Positions 10,483 to 22,254 of a DNA stretch of 64,000 nucleotides are shown here, piece by piece. Made by a program: the position numbers and the translations under genes. Origin of the DNA: Apium graveolens (taxonomy: Eukaryota > Streptophyta > Magnoliopsida > Apiales > Apiaceae); assembly GCF_009905375.1 (NCBI RefSeq), contig NC_133649.1, positions 225,205,275-225,269,274 on the forward strand, written 5' to 3'. Below the pieces are notes generated by a model that worked only from the letters and a program-made list of their open reading frames with translations, was not told where the DNA came from and did not search any database. Positions within the stretch are counted from its first letter, which is position 1. Every line of letters begins with the position of its first letter.

Positions 10483-12264
10483 TTATTCCTGAGTTGCTCT
10501 TCTTGTTTGAACTCTAGAAGAAACATCACCAATAATCAGTTCAAAGGGGTGATCTTTTGTCCATTTCCTTGGTTGAGATAGATTAGCTCTAGATGAAGAG
10601 ACCTCAATGTTGTCTTGATGTGTGATTGATTTTTGATTGCTAGAAACTCCCCCTGAGTTTGTGGATCTTTGATTTGAGAAAGGGGTACTTTCTATGGGTG
10701 ATCTACCTTGACTTCCTGCTCCTTTTGATAACCCGACGGATGGTGAATTTTGAGTACCGACGGATGAGGCAGGTTGTCTACCGACGGATAACCCAGATTG
10801 CCTTCCGACGGATGAAGCATTTTGTAACTCGACGGATGTTGAGTTTAGTGCTTCATTGGTGGTAGATTTGTCTGCATTATCCTTAGACACTATTTCTTGA
10901 TCACTCTCATCATCACTGACCATCTCAACATTATCGAATTTGAGGCTCACATGGTAATCTCCATCTTTCAGTCCTTCAATCTTTTTATCATCAAACACAA
11001 CATGTATAGATTCCACAACAATGTTGGTTCTTAGATTGTAGACTCTATATGCTTTACCAACAGCATATCCAACAAAAATTCCTTCATCTGCTTTAGCATC
11101 AAACTTCCCATTTTGATCAGTTTGATTTCTCAGAATATAGCATTTACACCCAAAGATATGAAGAAAGTTTAGAGTTGGCTTCTTGTTCTTGAACAATTGA
11201 TAAGGAGTCATGCATCTTGCTTGATTAATCAGAGAGATGTTCTGAGTGTAGCATGCAGTGTTTACAGCTTCAGCCCAGAAATATGTTGGTAATTTTGATT
11301 CTTCAAGCATTGTCCGTGCAGCTTCAATAAGAGATCTGTTCTTTCTTTCCACTACTCCATTCTGTTGTAGAGTCCTTGCTGCTGAAAACTCATGCAAGAT
11401 TCCATTTTCCTCACAAAATGCTCTCATGACATAGTTCTTGAACTCAGTTCCATTGTCACTCCTGATTCTTCTAACTTTGAAATCAGGATGATTGTTAACT
11501 TGCCTTATGTGATTGATGATGATTTCACTAGCCTCATCTTTAGACTTTAGGAAATATGTCCAAGAGAACTTTGAGAAATCATCTACAATTACTAGGCAAA
11601 ATCTTTTCTTTGAAATTGACAATACATTGACTGGTCCAAACAAATCCATGTGAAGCAGTTGCAGAGGCTCTTCAATTGCTGAATCAAGTTTCTTCCTGAA
11701 TGATGCTTTGATCTGCTTCCCTTTTTGGCAGGCATCACACAGTCCATCCTTTGTAAACTCCACTAGAGGAATGCCTCTTACTAGTTCTTTCTTTACCAGC
11801 TCATTCATGGTCTTGAAGTTTAAATGGGATAGCTTCTTGTGCCATAGCCAACTTTCATCTTGACTTGTTTTACTGAGAAGACAAGTTACAGATTATGCTT
11901 TAGTTGAGTCGAAGACAGCTAGGTACACATTTCCTCTTCTCACACCAGTGAGAACCACTTTTTTGTTTTGATTGTTAGTCACAACACATGCTTCTTTGTT
12001 GAAGGTTACTGAGTTGCCTTTGTCACAAAGCTGGCTGATACTCAACAGATTGTGTTTGAGACCATCCACTAATGCAACCTCTTCAATGATGACATTGTCC
12101 TTTGAAATCAAGCCATATCCCACAGTATAACCTTTGCTGTCATCTCCAAAAGTAATACTTGGGCCAGCTCTCTCCTTAAACTCTGTGAGCAGGGTAGAAT
12201 CACCAGTCATGTGTCTTGAACAGCCACTATCCAAGTACCAGAGATTCTTTATGTTTCCCTGCAC
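10483..12264 (-). pseudogene. Protease-integrase of element B, broken
   Basis: The protease frame (12264-11893) keeps the intact DSGCSRHMTGD site and the GLKHNLLSISQLCD block, then meets a stop near 11893 just before the integrase zinc finger. The integrase frame (11808-10483) keeps CDACQKGK, HMDLFGP, SDNGTEF and GVVERKNR, so all three catalytic acids remain. Upstream, HKKLSHLN is readable at about 11810-11850. The frame continues into the motif-rich SVG linker (10733-10837) and ends at 10483. Confidence 0.9.
10733..10837 (-). repeat. Motif cluster in INT-RT linker, element B
   Basis: Five copies of CGACGGATG on the plus strand, thus ATCCGTCG in the element's own sense, giving a protein repeat of the type SSVGRQ. 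The LTR array of B is mainly CGACGGAT in sense, so the linker copies are antisense to it, as in A, C and D. Confidence 0.85.
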
Positions 12265-12278
12265 ACATCAAAATCAAA

Positions 12279-14677
12279 TCAAGTTGATTTTGGTACCCAA
12301 GTTTCCTTGGGTCTTGCCTTGTTAGCTTTCTTCTTCTGCTTCTTAGGTCTTAACTCATTTGACTTAGGAATTTCAGATTCTTCCTTAGTCATTTGGGTTG
12401 GGCCTTTGAAACCATTTAATGCAACAGAATTATCATGCATATTATGGCTAACAGGAAATGACATGCTTGGTGCAAACATGTTATTCCAGTAAGGCATGCT
12501 AAATGGCATTTGAGGCATATTGTATGCAGCATAATATGGATTAGGTGCAAATGACATATTAGCAAACTGTGCATTCATGTTCTGTGTAGGCATAGCATTA
12601 ACAGGCATGGGAGGCATGGCATTCATGTTAGGAAATTGAGGCTGAACAGACATGGGAGTAGGCATGGCAGATTTGCAATTAACAGAAAAATGATTTACAC
12701 TACCACACTTGACACATATTTTTCTAGGGGCATATTTATCAGGTGTGTAGTTATTGTGTTTGTTAATCCCTACTTTACCATTCTTATTGTTTTTCTTTTT
12801 AGTATCTGTTTTTACCTCTATTTTCTCAAGTCTGTCACTTAACTGTTTGACAGTCATGTGACCAACATTAGCCTTTTTCCCTTTCTTAGCTTGACTTGAC
12901 TCTCCTGAAACAAAGTTCTTGGAAACAGACCCATACTTATCATTTAGCTTGATTAATTTGGCTTTGCTAATGGGTTTGCTTACAGCCGACGGATGAGGAT
13001 TTTTATCATTCGACGGATAACACTTTTTGTTATCCGACGGATAGTCCTCATCATCCGTCGAGTCTACATCTGTCAGCAACCCATCTACCAAAATAGGTTC
13101 TAGTTTCTCTTTATTCTTTTTCCAGGCTTCATCACAAAAAGACTCAATTCCTTGAACTTTAGTGATTTGAGCATGAACATCCCTGGATGTTTTCCATGCT
13201 TTAATCACCTCTTGTTCACGCTCGAGCTGCTTCTTCAAAATTTCTTCCTTTTTCAAGGACTCAGTTAATTCCTCCTTGGCAATCTTACACTCAATTTTTA
13301 GTTTCTCAAACTCAACAAACTGAGACTCAAGCACATTATTCCTCTCACTTTAAAACAAGTTGTTTTCTTTGATTTTAGCATTTTCTTTAGTGAGAGACTT
13401 AAGTGTAACACGCAAATGATACAATTCTGTATACATGTGATTTATTGCATCATTACACTCAGCTTTAGATAAATGTGCAAGGTTTGTAGTGATTACCTGA
13501 TTGCTTGAGGAACTTGTCTCTGTTTCATCAGACTTGGCCATTAGGGCTAGATTGACATAGCTGACATCTTCATCTTCATCCAAACCATCAGCTGCCCAGT
13601 CATTCTCTTGTGTAATAAAAGCCCTTTCCTTTTGTTTGAGTAGATCAAAGTATTTTTTCTTATAATCCACAGACTCAAACCTTTTCTTACTGGAATCTGA
13701 CTTTCTACACTCATTTGCAAAATGCCCTGCCAAGCCACATTTGAAACATTTGAATTTTGACTTATCCACCATGTTTCTATTTGGCTTGGCTGCTCCAAAG
13801 TTCTTCTTGAACTTGAGCTTGGCAAATCTTCTTGAAAGAAATGCTAGGTGCTCATCGATGTCCTCCATGTCATCTTGGCTCAATGAATCTTCACTTTCTG
13901 CAGCTAGCCCCTTACCCTTATTCTCACAGACCTTTGAAGTTGATTCTACAGCTTCCATCTTCACTTCCTTCTCCTTTTCCAGATCAGCAACTAGTGCAAT
14001 GGATCCTCCTTTCTTCTTTCCTCTCTCCATTCTTTCATCCTGCTCTATTTCAAGCTCATAGGTCTTCAGAATGCCATACAGTCTCTCCAAAGTAAACTCC
14101 TTATAATCTTATGAGTTTCTCAATGAGACTGTCATTGGTTTCCATTCCTTTGGAAGAGATCTGAGAAATTTCAGATTGGAGTCTTTAGTCTGATAGACTC
14201 TTCCATGCAACTTAAGAGCATTTAGTTTTCTGGAATCTACTAAAAATGTCAGTAAGTGACTCACTTTCTTCATTGTGAAAATGCTCATATTGCTGAATCA
14301 GGAGCTGCATTTTATTTTCTCTTACTTGCTCAGTGCCATCACAAATTATCTGTATTGTGTCCCAAACTTCCTTGGCAGTTTTGCAGTTGATGATGTTATC
14401 AAACATGTCTGCATCAACATCATTGAACAGAATGTTCATGGCCTTTTTATCTTTCCTGACTTGGTCAATGTCAGGATCAGACCATTCATGCCTTTGCTTT
14501 GGAACAGATGGCTCGTTTCCTGTTGTAGCTCTCATTGGAACATGAGGGCCTTTTTCTGATGCAGTCCACATAGGCCTCATCTTGAGAAAGCATATAAAGA
14601 TGCATCTTTACCTTCCAATGATGATAATTATCTTTATCAAGAAAAGGAATCTTGACTCCAACATCTTTCTTGTTCAT
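12279..14677 (-). pseudogene. gag of element B, broken
   Basis: Starts at ATG 14677 (MNKKDVGVKIPFLDKDNYHHW). Two zinc knuckles are kept: CFKCGLAGHFANEC (about 13760-13700) and CVKCGSVNHFSVNC (about 12715-12670). A coiled-coil stretch precedes the motif linker and a Met/Pro/Asn-rich tail ends WVPKST-stop at 12279. Breaks: frameshifts near 14555 and 14228, a TAA at about 14110 in the NSxDYKEF block where A has Gln, and a TAA at 13350. The gag stop and the pol start 15 bp later mirror element A. Confidence 0.9.
12986..13061 (-). repeat. Motif cluster in gag-PR linker, element B
   Basis: Three copies of CGACGGAT and one ATCCGTCG on the plus strand within 76 bp. The last two face each other and can pair. 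It corresponds to the cluster at 3063-3128 in element A. Confidence 0.8.
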
Positions 14678-14724
14678 CTTGCTGAATTGTTTTGATCTTT
14701 AAACTCTTTGTAGATTAAGAGCTT

Positions 14725-14736
14725 GCTCTGATACCA
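14725..14736 (-). other. Primer-binding site (Met-tRNA), element B
   Basis: Reads TGGTATCAGAGC on the minus strand, two bases from the LTR edge. It is identical in sequence and spacing to the site of element A. Confidence 0.92.
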
Positions 14737-15128
14737 ATTGTTAGTCCCGTAACAATATAGCAAGAATTACAGAAGGGGGGTTGAATGGAATTCTTGAACC
14801 TTTTTCTCCAAATAAAAATGTTCAACTCAATTATAAATATATTTGTTTTGATTAGTACAATGCGGAATGTGAACTTAATTGAATCAAAACATAAGTAATT
14901 AAAAACAAGAGTCTTTAAAAACTTTCTGGTGGATTTAAACAAGTCCACCAGAGATATATATATATATATAATATATCGAGAGGACTCTGTGTGCAAAAAT
15001 GCTCACAGCTGCTTACAAATGGAACTACTGAGAATACAGAAAATGCTAAAGATTCTGCTTACAAAGATTTCTCTGTTTTTGTGTTTCTCAGTTATCTCAG
15101 TTTTTTTTTCTATTTGCTACTCTCTTGG

Positions 15129-15136
15129 TTTATATA
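15129..15136 (-). promoter_or_regulatory. LTR TATA box, element B
   Basis: TATATAAA on the minus strand followed by CCAAG, equivalent in position to the box at 980 in element A. Confidence 0.65.
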
Positions 15137-15252
15137 ATACCAAGATTACAAAGTCAAAAAGACTGAACAAATATAAAATCTAACAGTCATAAGCTTTGTT
15201 GCTTTTCGTCCTCTATTACCCAGTTAATGGGCTTCCACAGTGTGTTTGTATA

Positions 15253-15690
15253 CATCTCGACGGCTGTGTGTCAGCTTTCACTGTTCAACTGCTATTTGAA
15301 TTCTTCATATGATCATCCGTCGACTTTCAGAACATCTGTTGATGATTTAATTGATCATCCGTCGACTGCTATATTAAACATCCGTTGATAGTCATTTGAT
15401 CATCCGTCGATGGCTTTGTTAATCATCCGTCGGTAGCTATTTTGGCACTTAACTCTATTTCACTTATGCAGAATTACAAGACATCGTTTATGTACAATTA
15501 ATCAACCTATTCTGCATATCTAGTTAAAGTCAACATGACTTATATGCTACTACAGATTCTATACAAAGGTGCATACATAACTGTGCTACAAACTTATTAT
15601 TACATAAGCTACTTACTCGATGGATAATAAGTTAATTATCCGTCGGGACTATAATGAGTTATCCGTCGGGACTATAATTCTTATCCGTCG
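15253..15690 (-). repeat. CGACGGAT motif array in U3 of LTR B
   Basis: About nine motif copies, mostly TCATCCGTCGA or TTATCCGTCGG on the plus strand, hence CGACGGAT in element sense. A facing pair at about 15617-15650 (CGATGGATAAT with ATTATCCGTCG) can form a hairpin. The array lies upstream of the LTR TATA box, like that of A. Confidence 0.85.
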
Positions 15691-15771
15691 AGTGCTACAT
15701 CATTTCACTAAGTAAAATCTACTTAGATGTTTTGTTTATGAAATCATCAAGTACACAACATATACACAACA

Positions 15772-15852
15772 AAAATTTTGGCTCCCAAAGGCGAACACGG
15801 AAAAATAATTCGATCATTTTTCGCCGAAAAATGAAAATTTTCAGATTCAATA
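15772..15852. other. Spacer right of element B
   Basis: Short non-coding stretch between LTR B and the 102-bp array, with no recognisable feature. Confidence 0.4.
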
Positions 15853-16301
15853 ATTACCCCTGATTAGGGCCGATTAGCCGCGATTAAGGCTAATTAGCAT
15901 TATATAGTTTATAATTAGCCAATATTAAGGTTAATTAACAACCTATGCTCAATAATTAGCCCCGATTAGGGCCGATTATCCAAGATTAAGGCTAATTAGC
16001 GTAATATAAGATATAGTTAGCCTATATTAAGGTTAATTAACAACTTACGCTCAATAATTTACCTATATTAAGGTTGTTTAACAACTTACGCTTAATAATT
16101 AGCCCCGGTTAGGATTGATTTGCCGCAATTAAGGCCGATTAGCGTAATATAGTTCATAATTAGACTATATTAATGTTAATTAACAAATTACACTCAATGA
16201 TTAGCCTGGATTAAGGCCTATTAGCCCCGCCTAGGGTCGATTATAAGTTGTCACCTTACGATTAACCTTTGTTAAGGTTATAAGGTAATCAACGCTCGAT
16301 T
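15853..16301. repeat. Degenerate 102-bp tandem array
   Basis: Units starting ATTACCCC/ATTAGCCCCG begin at 15853, 15955, 16098 and 16200, with a 41-bp partial unit before 16098. Each contains several GATTAAGG/TTAATTAG sub-motifs and a conserved end (ACGCTCAATA). After 16300 the same words continue to about 16450 without a clear period. No coding potential is seen. Confidence 0.75.
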
Positions 16302-17296
16302 ATTAGCCCCGATAAGGTCCAATTAACCCAGATTAAGGTTTGTTATTAGCTTTCACCTTATAATTAACCTTGAAGAAGGTTAAAATGTGATTAACGTATG
16401 ACATATAGCTCTGATTAGGGTGGTTTAGCACTGAACACTATCCAATTAGCCTCGTAAAGGCCTAAAAAGTGTAATATCACTTAAGAATGAATATGTCGCT
16501 GTGAACGTGTAGGTCGCTCCACACTTCATAATATGACCGAACCCAAGAAGGGACGAAATTACCCCCGAGTCGCGATTAGACCATTATAACTTTCACGAAA
16601 ACTTGAGAAGTTTTCCCGGAAGTTGGAGGATAAATGATGTGGATGGAAATTAATCCATAAAGACACAATTAATGTTGAATTAATTATGTCCTAAAGTTGA
16701 CAGGTCAAAACCCGTGAACGCCATGGCCTAAAGTAGGTCGTCACGAGCACGACCTAACGATAGGCTTCTTAGTCCGGTAGACCATGACGGCCACGACCCA
16801 AGATGGATTGTGTCGCCCACGACCCAAAATCAGCTACGTGATAGGCCCGCCGAGAAGACCTGAGAATGAGGTCTACAATAACACCAATGTCATATCCAAC
16901 ATGGAAACGGGCTCCTCCTCTAGAATCCACAGTTTAGAGGAGTCATACTAACCATCTAAGTAGGAGACTTGTCCACCAAGTCTCCCTATCCTAGTCTAAC
17001 CCTAGACTCAATATCTATATAAAGGACTCTATCCCTCAACCTAAAACTACGTTTTGGCTTAATTCTCGAATAAGAAGATATATGCCACTACGTCATTGGT
17101 GTGCCTTCGTCGTCATAGCCCCGAGGGCATCATCAAGAATTACGTTTTTGGCTTGATTCTCTACAACAGAGAGATAGATAATCATCTTGCGAGAACAACT
17201 AGTCCCCCGCGAGAACACGCCATTAAAGCTTTAAACTCAACAAACCTAGCATTAATTACTATTACAACCCTAGTTTTTGTTACACAACAATATTAA
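16302..17296 (+). other. LTR-like or promoter-like repetitive stretch
   Basis: A higher-GC stretch rich in ACGACC/GGTCGT words, followed by TATATAAA at 17016 and a duplicated block (TACGTTTTGGCTTAATTCTC near 17048 and a close copy near 17143). The layout resembles the promoter and R/U5 end of a plant Ty3/gypsy (Tat/Ogre-type) LTR. I could not fix TG...CA ends or a target duplication, so this is a possible solo or truncated LTR only. The small frame at 17096-17296 is not convincing. Confidence 0.35.
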
Positions 17297-17633
17297 TTGC
17301 CTAAATTGACAGGTTATAATTATTTAAGCTAAAGATAATACGAATGCTTCAATTGTGTCACGTATAATACTAGTTAGGTAAAATTATACCTAGCTAAAAT
17401 TTTGATTCAACCAAAATAGTTTATAATTAATAATTAATTAATTTTTTTATTAAAAAATATTATAAATTGAAGTGATACAAAATTTACATATTTTCTATAA
17501 TATATGATTTTAGTATATCTGCATAATTGGAGATGCACTAGTCCGACTCAAACGTGAAGGTGAGCCGAACATACCATAATTTTTAGAGAGAATTGCATTT
17601 TGCACCCCTTATATTTTCCAAAACTCAATTTCG
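17297..17633. other. AT-rich spacer
   Basis: No gene or RNA. The end (17588 onward, TTGCATTTTGCACCCC) resembles the start of the tandem unit that follows, so it may be an older edge of the same repeat family. Confidence 0.4.
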
Positions 17634-19067
17634 TATACGTATTTTCATAAATTGCAGTTTGCACCCCCCTACTTTGAAATCTGCTTTAACATGCACCCTT
17701 TTTGCCTAATTTTTTTGCCCAAATTGCTGTCTCCGACAATATATCTCATCTTTTTTCTTCAATAATAGATTATATATGTTGTTGAAGATAATAATTTGGA
17801 CAAAAAAAATTGACAAATTTGACAAAAAGGAAATAGTCCTAGGCAGTCTGAGGTATACCCGATTTAAATCGGGTGCAAACCTCGGCTGGCTATCTAGCTC
17901 TTATCCGTTAGGAATGCAAGCCTGACTCAAAATTAAAAGCAAAAAAATCTACGATATTATTGTGGAGTTGGTAGTCGATGATAAGATTTTATATACGTAT
18001 TTTCATAAATTGCAGTTTACACCCCCTACTTTGAAATCTGCTTTAACATGCACCCTTTTTGCCTAATTTTTTGGCCCAAATTGCTGTCTCCGACAATATA
18101 TCTCATCTTTTTTCTTCGATAATAGATTATATATGTTGTTGAAGATAATAATTTGGACAAAAAAAAATTGACAAAATTTGACAAAAAGGAAATAGACCTA
18201 GGCAGTCTGAGGTATACCCGATTTAAATCGGGTGCAAACCTCGGCTGGCTATCTAGCTCTTATCCGTTAGGAATGCAAGCCTGACTCAAAATTAAAAGCA
18301 AAAAAATCTACGATATTATTGTGGAGTTGGTAGTCGATGATAAGATTTGTATACGTATTTTCATAAATTACAGTTTGCACCCCCTACTTTGAAATCTGCT
18401 TTAACATGCACCCTTTTTGCCTAATTTTTTGGCCCAAATTGTTGTCTCCGACAATATATCTCATCTTTTTTTCTTCAATAATAGATTATATATGTTGTTG
18501 AAGATAATAATTTGGACAAAAAAAATTGACAAAATTTGACAAAAAGGAAATAGACCTAGGCAGTCTGAGGCATACCCGATTTAAATCGGGTGCAAACCTC
18601 GGCCGGCTATCTAGCTCTTATCCGTTAGGAATGCAAGCCTGACTCAAAATTAAAAGAAAAAAAATCTACGATATTATTGTGGAGTTGGTAGTCGATGATA
18701 AGATTTTGTATACGTATTTTCATAAATTGCAGTTTGCACCCCTTACTTTGAAATCTGCTTTAACATGCACCCTTTTTGCCTAATTTTTTGGCCCAAATTG
18801 CTGTTTCCGACAATATATCTCATCTTTTTTCTTCAATAATAGATTATATATGTTGTTGAAGATAATAATTTGGACAAAAAAAAATTGACAAAATTTGACA
18901 AAAAGGAAATATACCTAGGCGGTCTGAGGTATACCCGATTTAAATCGGGTGCAAACCTTGGCTGGCTATCTAGCTCTTATCCGTTAGGAATGCAAGCCTG
19001 ACTCAAAATTAAAATTATAAGCAAAAAAATCTACCATATTATTGTGGAGATAAGTCCTGACAAAAAA
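17634..19067. repeat. Four tandem 358-bp repeats with a palindrome
   Basis: Units begin at TATACGTA 17634, 17992, 18350 and 18709, giving periods of 358, 358 and 359 bp, with only scattered differences. Each has an AATTGCAGTTTGCACCCC block and the perfect 18-bp palindrome ACCCGATTTAAATCGGGT at 17857, 18216, 18574 and 18933. GAGGT before and ACCTC after extend each into a longer hairpin (in the last copy the right arm reads ACCTT). The TTTGCACCCC words recall terminal regions of plant Mutator-like elements, which is only a suggestion. High similarity implies recent amplification or gene conversion. Confidence 0.9.
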
Positions 19068-21667
19068 CAAAATAGTAGATGATAAGTCTTTGGACAAAAA
19101 TAACAATTGCTGATAACTTCAATCATGTCTTAATCTCTATCCGTGATTTTTTTCCGTTCTTTGTTAATTATAATATTTATATGAAGCACACAACGTCCGA
19201 AATACTAAAAAACAGTGTTTATCTGTTAGTTGATATTTTATTTTATTTTCAGAAATTTAACTTTTCTCGAGTTTTTTAAGAACTAAAATTTAACCTTCAT
19301 TCAGATAAAAACTTAAACTTTGAAATTAGCTCAAAAAGAGTAAAAAAAAAGGGTTAAATATCTGTTTCCAAAGGACACACTAAAATAAACAGAGAAATTA
19401 AATTTTCATAAATTTATTACCAGTTTTTCTAATAAGATTTGTTTGGCAGGAAATATTCTTTTTTTAGTGTTTTGTGTATATACATAAAGTTAATATGAAC
19501 ATATCGAGTTCATAATTAATTTTAAAGTTAATAACTCTGATAATATCTACTATCCTACAACTTGTGCGATACACGAACTGATTATAACATTTGTAATTTT
19601 ATTATTTTAATATTTTATAAAAATAAATTTTAAAAAATAATTATTATATATTAATGAGGTTACTGAAGTTAAAATATTTACATTTTATTTTGTATGTACT
19701 ATATTATTGAATGATTCAAAATTTAGATACTTAAAAACTTTAAAAGTCCTTCTACTACGGTCTATATATCGCTTCGCTGCGCGGGTGCATGATCTATAGA
19801 AAAGTGAGAGTTTTGAATAGTAATGCATGATTTGATATTGTTTTTTATTTATTTTTAAATTTTTCTTGATTTATTAATTATTTTATTAAATTATAATTTG
19901 AATTATTAAAATTAGATTTGAAAGTGTTTGGTTCCTTGCAAAAGGAGGTAAGAAAGAAGTTGAGTAGGATTAGCCATTAACATAGATAATAATTGAAAGA
20001 GTTTTTATTTATATTAGATACATGATTTATTTATTTTTCATTAAATTATATTTTTTTAAAATAATATAGATATAACAGTATAGTATAGATATAGAGATTA
20101 TCTCTAAATAATGTGCATGCTAATTAATTCAGATTCTAGCACAACTAATCCAAGTACTGTACGAATATTTGAACAGATTCAAAAAGTCAAAAAGAAGGTT
20201 GACAAAATATTTGAGTAGTCCGCAGTAGAATTTACCAGCACAAGAAACATGCATTTCATGAAAATCCCCTACGTTCTCATTTCTAAACCATACCTCCAAA
20301 CATTCTTCTTAGCTACACACAACCTTTGTCGTTTATCTAAGATATTTCTAGTTTGAAAATTGACCACTATCAATTGGTTTATATTATAAAGCATAAAAGC
20401 TAAAGAAATTTGTGGTTTAATGATAAAAGATTATGTGCTAATCCTACTCTATCTCATAATCCTTCTTGTATTCTTAGACCAAAAATAAAACTTCCGCCTC
20501 AAAACATTTTTTTGGGCTGCTAATCGATGGGCCAATCATAAAATATCAAACTTTGCATGAAAAACATGTTTTTAATTAAATTTCATAATGTATATAATAT
20601 ATATTGTGGAGTATCATTCTAAAAACGAAAACGATTGTGCATTATATTACATGTAAGTGATTTATAGATATAAAGGTTGATTTATGATGTTTTGTATCAA
20701 TATTTATATTGTTGTATTACAGAAGTTCCAATACATAAAATCCGATTTTGGAATTTCCGTTCCCAAAGATTGAGTTGTGAACATGTTATTAATCATTTTT
20801 TTATTATATATATTAGTTTTATTAATAAAATTAGTCACATTATTTTTTTATTATATATATTAGTTTTAAAATTAATCATGTTTGAATTCTACTAAAATAT
20901 ATATGCCTGATTATTTAGTTTAGTCTTGGTGAAATTTAATTTTGTCCACAGATTTTGATTTTTTTTTATCGTAGGTAAGGCCCAGCCGCTATCTTTCGGA
21001 TGAGCATTGGTTAAATCCTACGAATTCACATAATAGCCTACGAACCACTTGAAATAAGGTAAAACGCATTTAAGTGAAATACTCTAACTCAGAAGACATA
21101 ATCATAAATTGACCAAAATGTGGTTATCCTTTTTTAACCAACTAACTCAACCTTGGGGACACAGACTTGATTGTGAAATTATCATTTTCTAGAAAACCTG
21201 TTAAAATGCACAGAACTGTGCCGAGCCCTGAGGCCAAAACCCATGGGAGACGGAAAGTCAACAACAAAAATTGATACTATGTGCGTGCATACAATTCGTA
21301 TATTTTTTATTGTAATTCCGAAAATACAAAAACATAGATAATGTTTTTTGCTAGGCAAAATATAAAGATATCATCCATCATTATCCATGTATAAGGAAAA
21401 AAGAGCTCTAAATTTTTATCTTAAGGTCACTTATTTCGTTGTCAAGGGGTGTGTTCCACGTGAGCCATTCACATTGCTTAGTCATGTTATGTGTACCAAG
21501 TCGTTTTTAACATTTCTTGAGTAGCCCAATAGAGCGTCCGTCAAGCTATTATGATAATATTAACAAAAAATCTTACTTTGATCAGGGGGCACTTAAGTTG
21601 AAGTATGCTGTATGCATACATATACGATTTTACACATTTCTGTCGATGACTGTATTGTGTTATGAAC
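19068..21667. other. AT-rich intergenic DNA
   Basis: No gene, RNA or well-bounded repeat is supported. A small duplication of TTTTTTATTATATATATTAG (about 20798 and 20843) is the only internal repetition noticed. Small open frames at 19079 and 20677 are low-complexity and unlike any protein I know. Confidence 0.5.
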
Positions 21668-22254
21668 AGTATTTAAAAATCGGCCGCCTAGGCGCTAGGC
21701 GGTGGGAAAACGCCCCGACTCGGACCTAGACAGTTATTTAGGCGTTTTTTTAAAAAAATCGGGTCAAAATCGGGATTAGGCGGACTGGGTGATCAAAAAT
21801 CGGTTCTAGGCAGTCTAGGTGGAAAATAATAATTTTTTTTTACGTTTTTATAAATTTAATTCATTATTTCATAATTTCACACAATATCATGTCAAAGTCT
21901 AATATAAAATATTGGTAAGAATTAACAAGTAATCTAATAGATTTATTTTTTAACTTAAAATATAAAAATAACAAATTCTAATTAATTTAAAAGCGTGAAT
22001 TAAAGTATAGTTAATATTATAAACTCAATAATTAGTACATAACACATGTCAAATGTGTAAATATTATTTAATACCATTCTAATTTCTTTTTTCAAATAAA
22101 TATATGACATATTGATCATTATATAATTATAAAAATTAAAAATAATATTTATATTTTTCCGATTAATATTCCGATTAATCGGTCTGATTAATCTCTGACT
22201 TACCGATTAATTCTTCGAAGATACCCTCACCGCCCTGACACGCCTAACGATTTC
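21668..22254. mobile_element. Possible small TIR transposon
   Basis: A GC-rich left end (AAATCGGCCGCCTAGGCGCT) faces a right end whose reverse complement reads AAATCGTTAGGCGTGTCAGG; both continue into GGCGGTG followed by a G-rich stretch. The interior is AT-rich with no coding frame, which fits a non-autonomous DNA transposon of about 590 bp. I found no target-site duplication, so ends and superfamily are unresolved. Confidence 0.4.

Larger units (their letters stand above)
8284..15771 (-). mobile_element. Copia element B (SIRE-like), 3' truncated
   Basis: Reverse-strand relative of element A. From its 5' end (right) it has an LTR 14739-15771, primer-binding site, gag, pol, a hairpin spacer and the first 122 bp of the aORF. 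It ends at the tail-to-tail junction with A; the 3' LTR is missing. The outer flanks of the A/B pair (TATGT on the left, AAAAT on the right) do not match, so the pair did not arrive as one insertion. Motifs in B use CGACGGAT where A uses CAACGGAT. Confidence 0.9.
14739..15771 (-). repeat. 5' LTR of element B
   Basis: A 1033-bp LTR starting TGTTGTGTATATG and ending GGGACTAACA in its own sense. It contains a (TA)n tract at 14954-14972 and a TATA box at 15136-15129 (minus). Upstream of that is a motif array. The post-TATA half resembles the LTRs of A and C (CACCAGAGAT context, GGGGGGTTGAATG on the plus strand), while U3 has diverged. Confidence 0.9.

Noticed and set aside
242..15771. A/B pair as a single inserted unit
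   Set aside because: Outer flanks TATGT and AAAAT do not match, and motif subfamilies differ, so two separate insertions later fused.
17096..17296. 66-residue frame near the LTR-like stretch
   Set aside because: Overlaps a duplicated non-coding block; no resemblance to a known protein.
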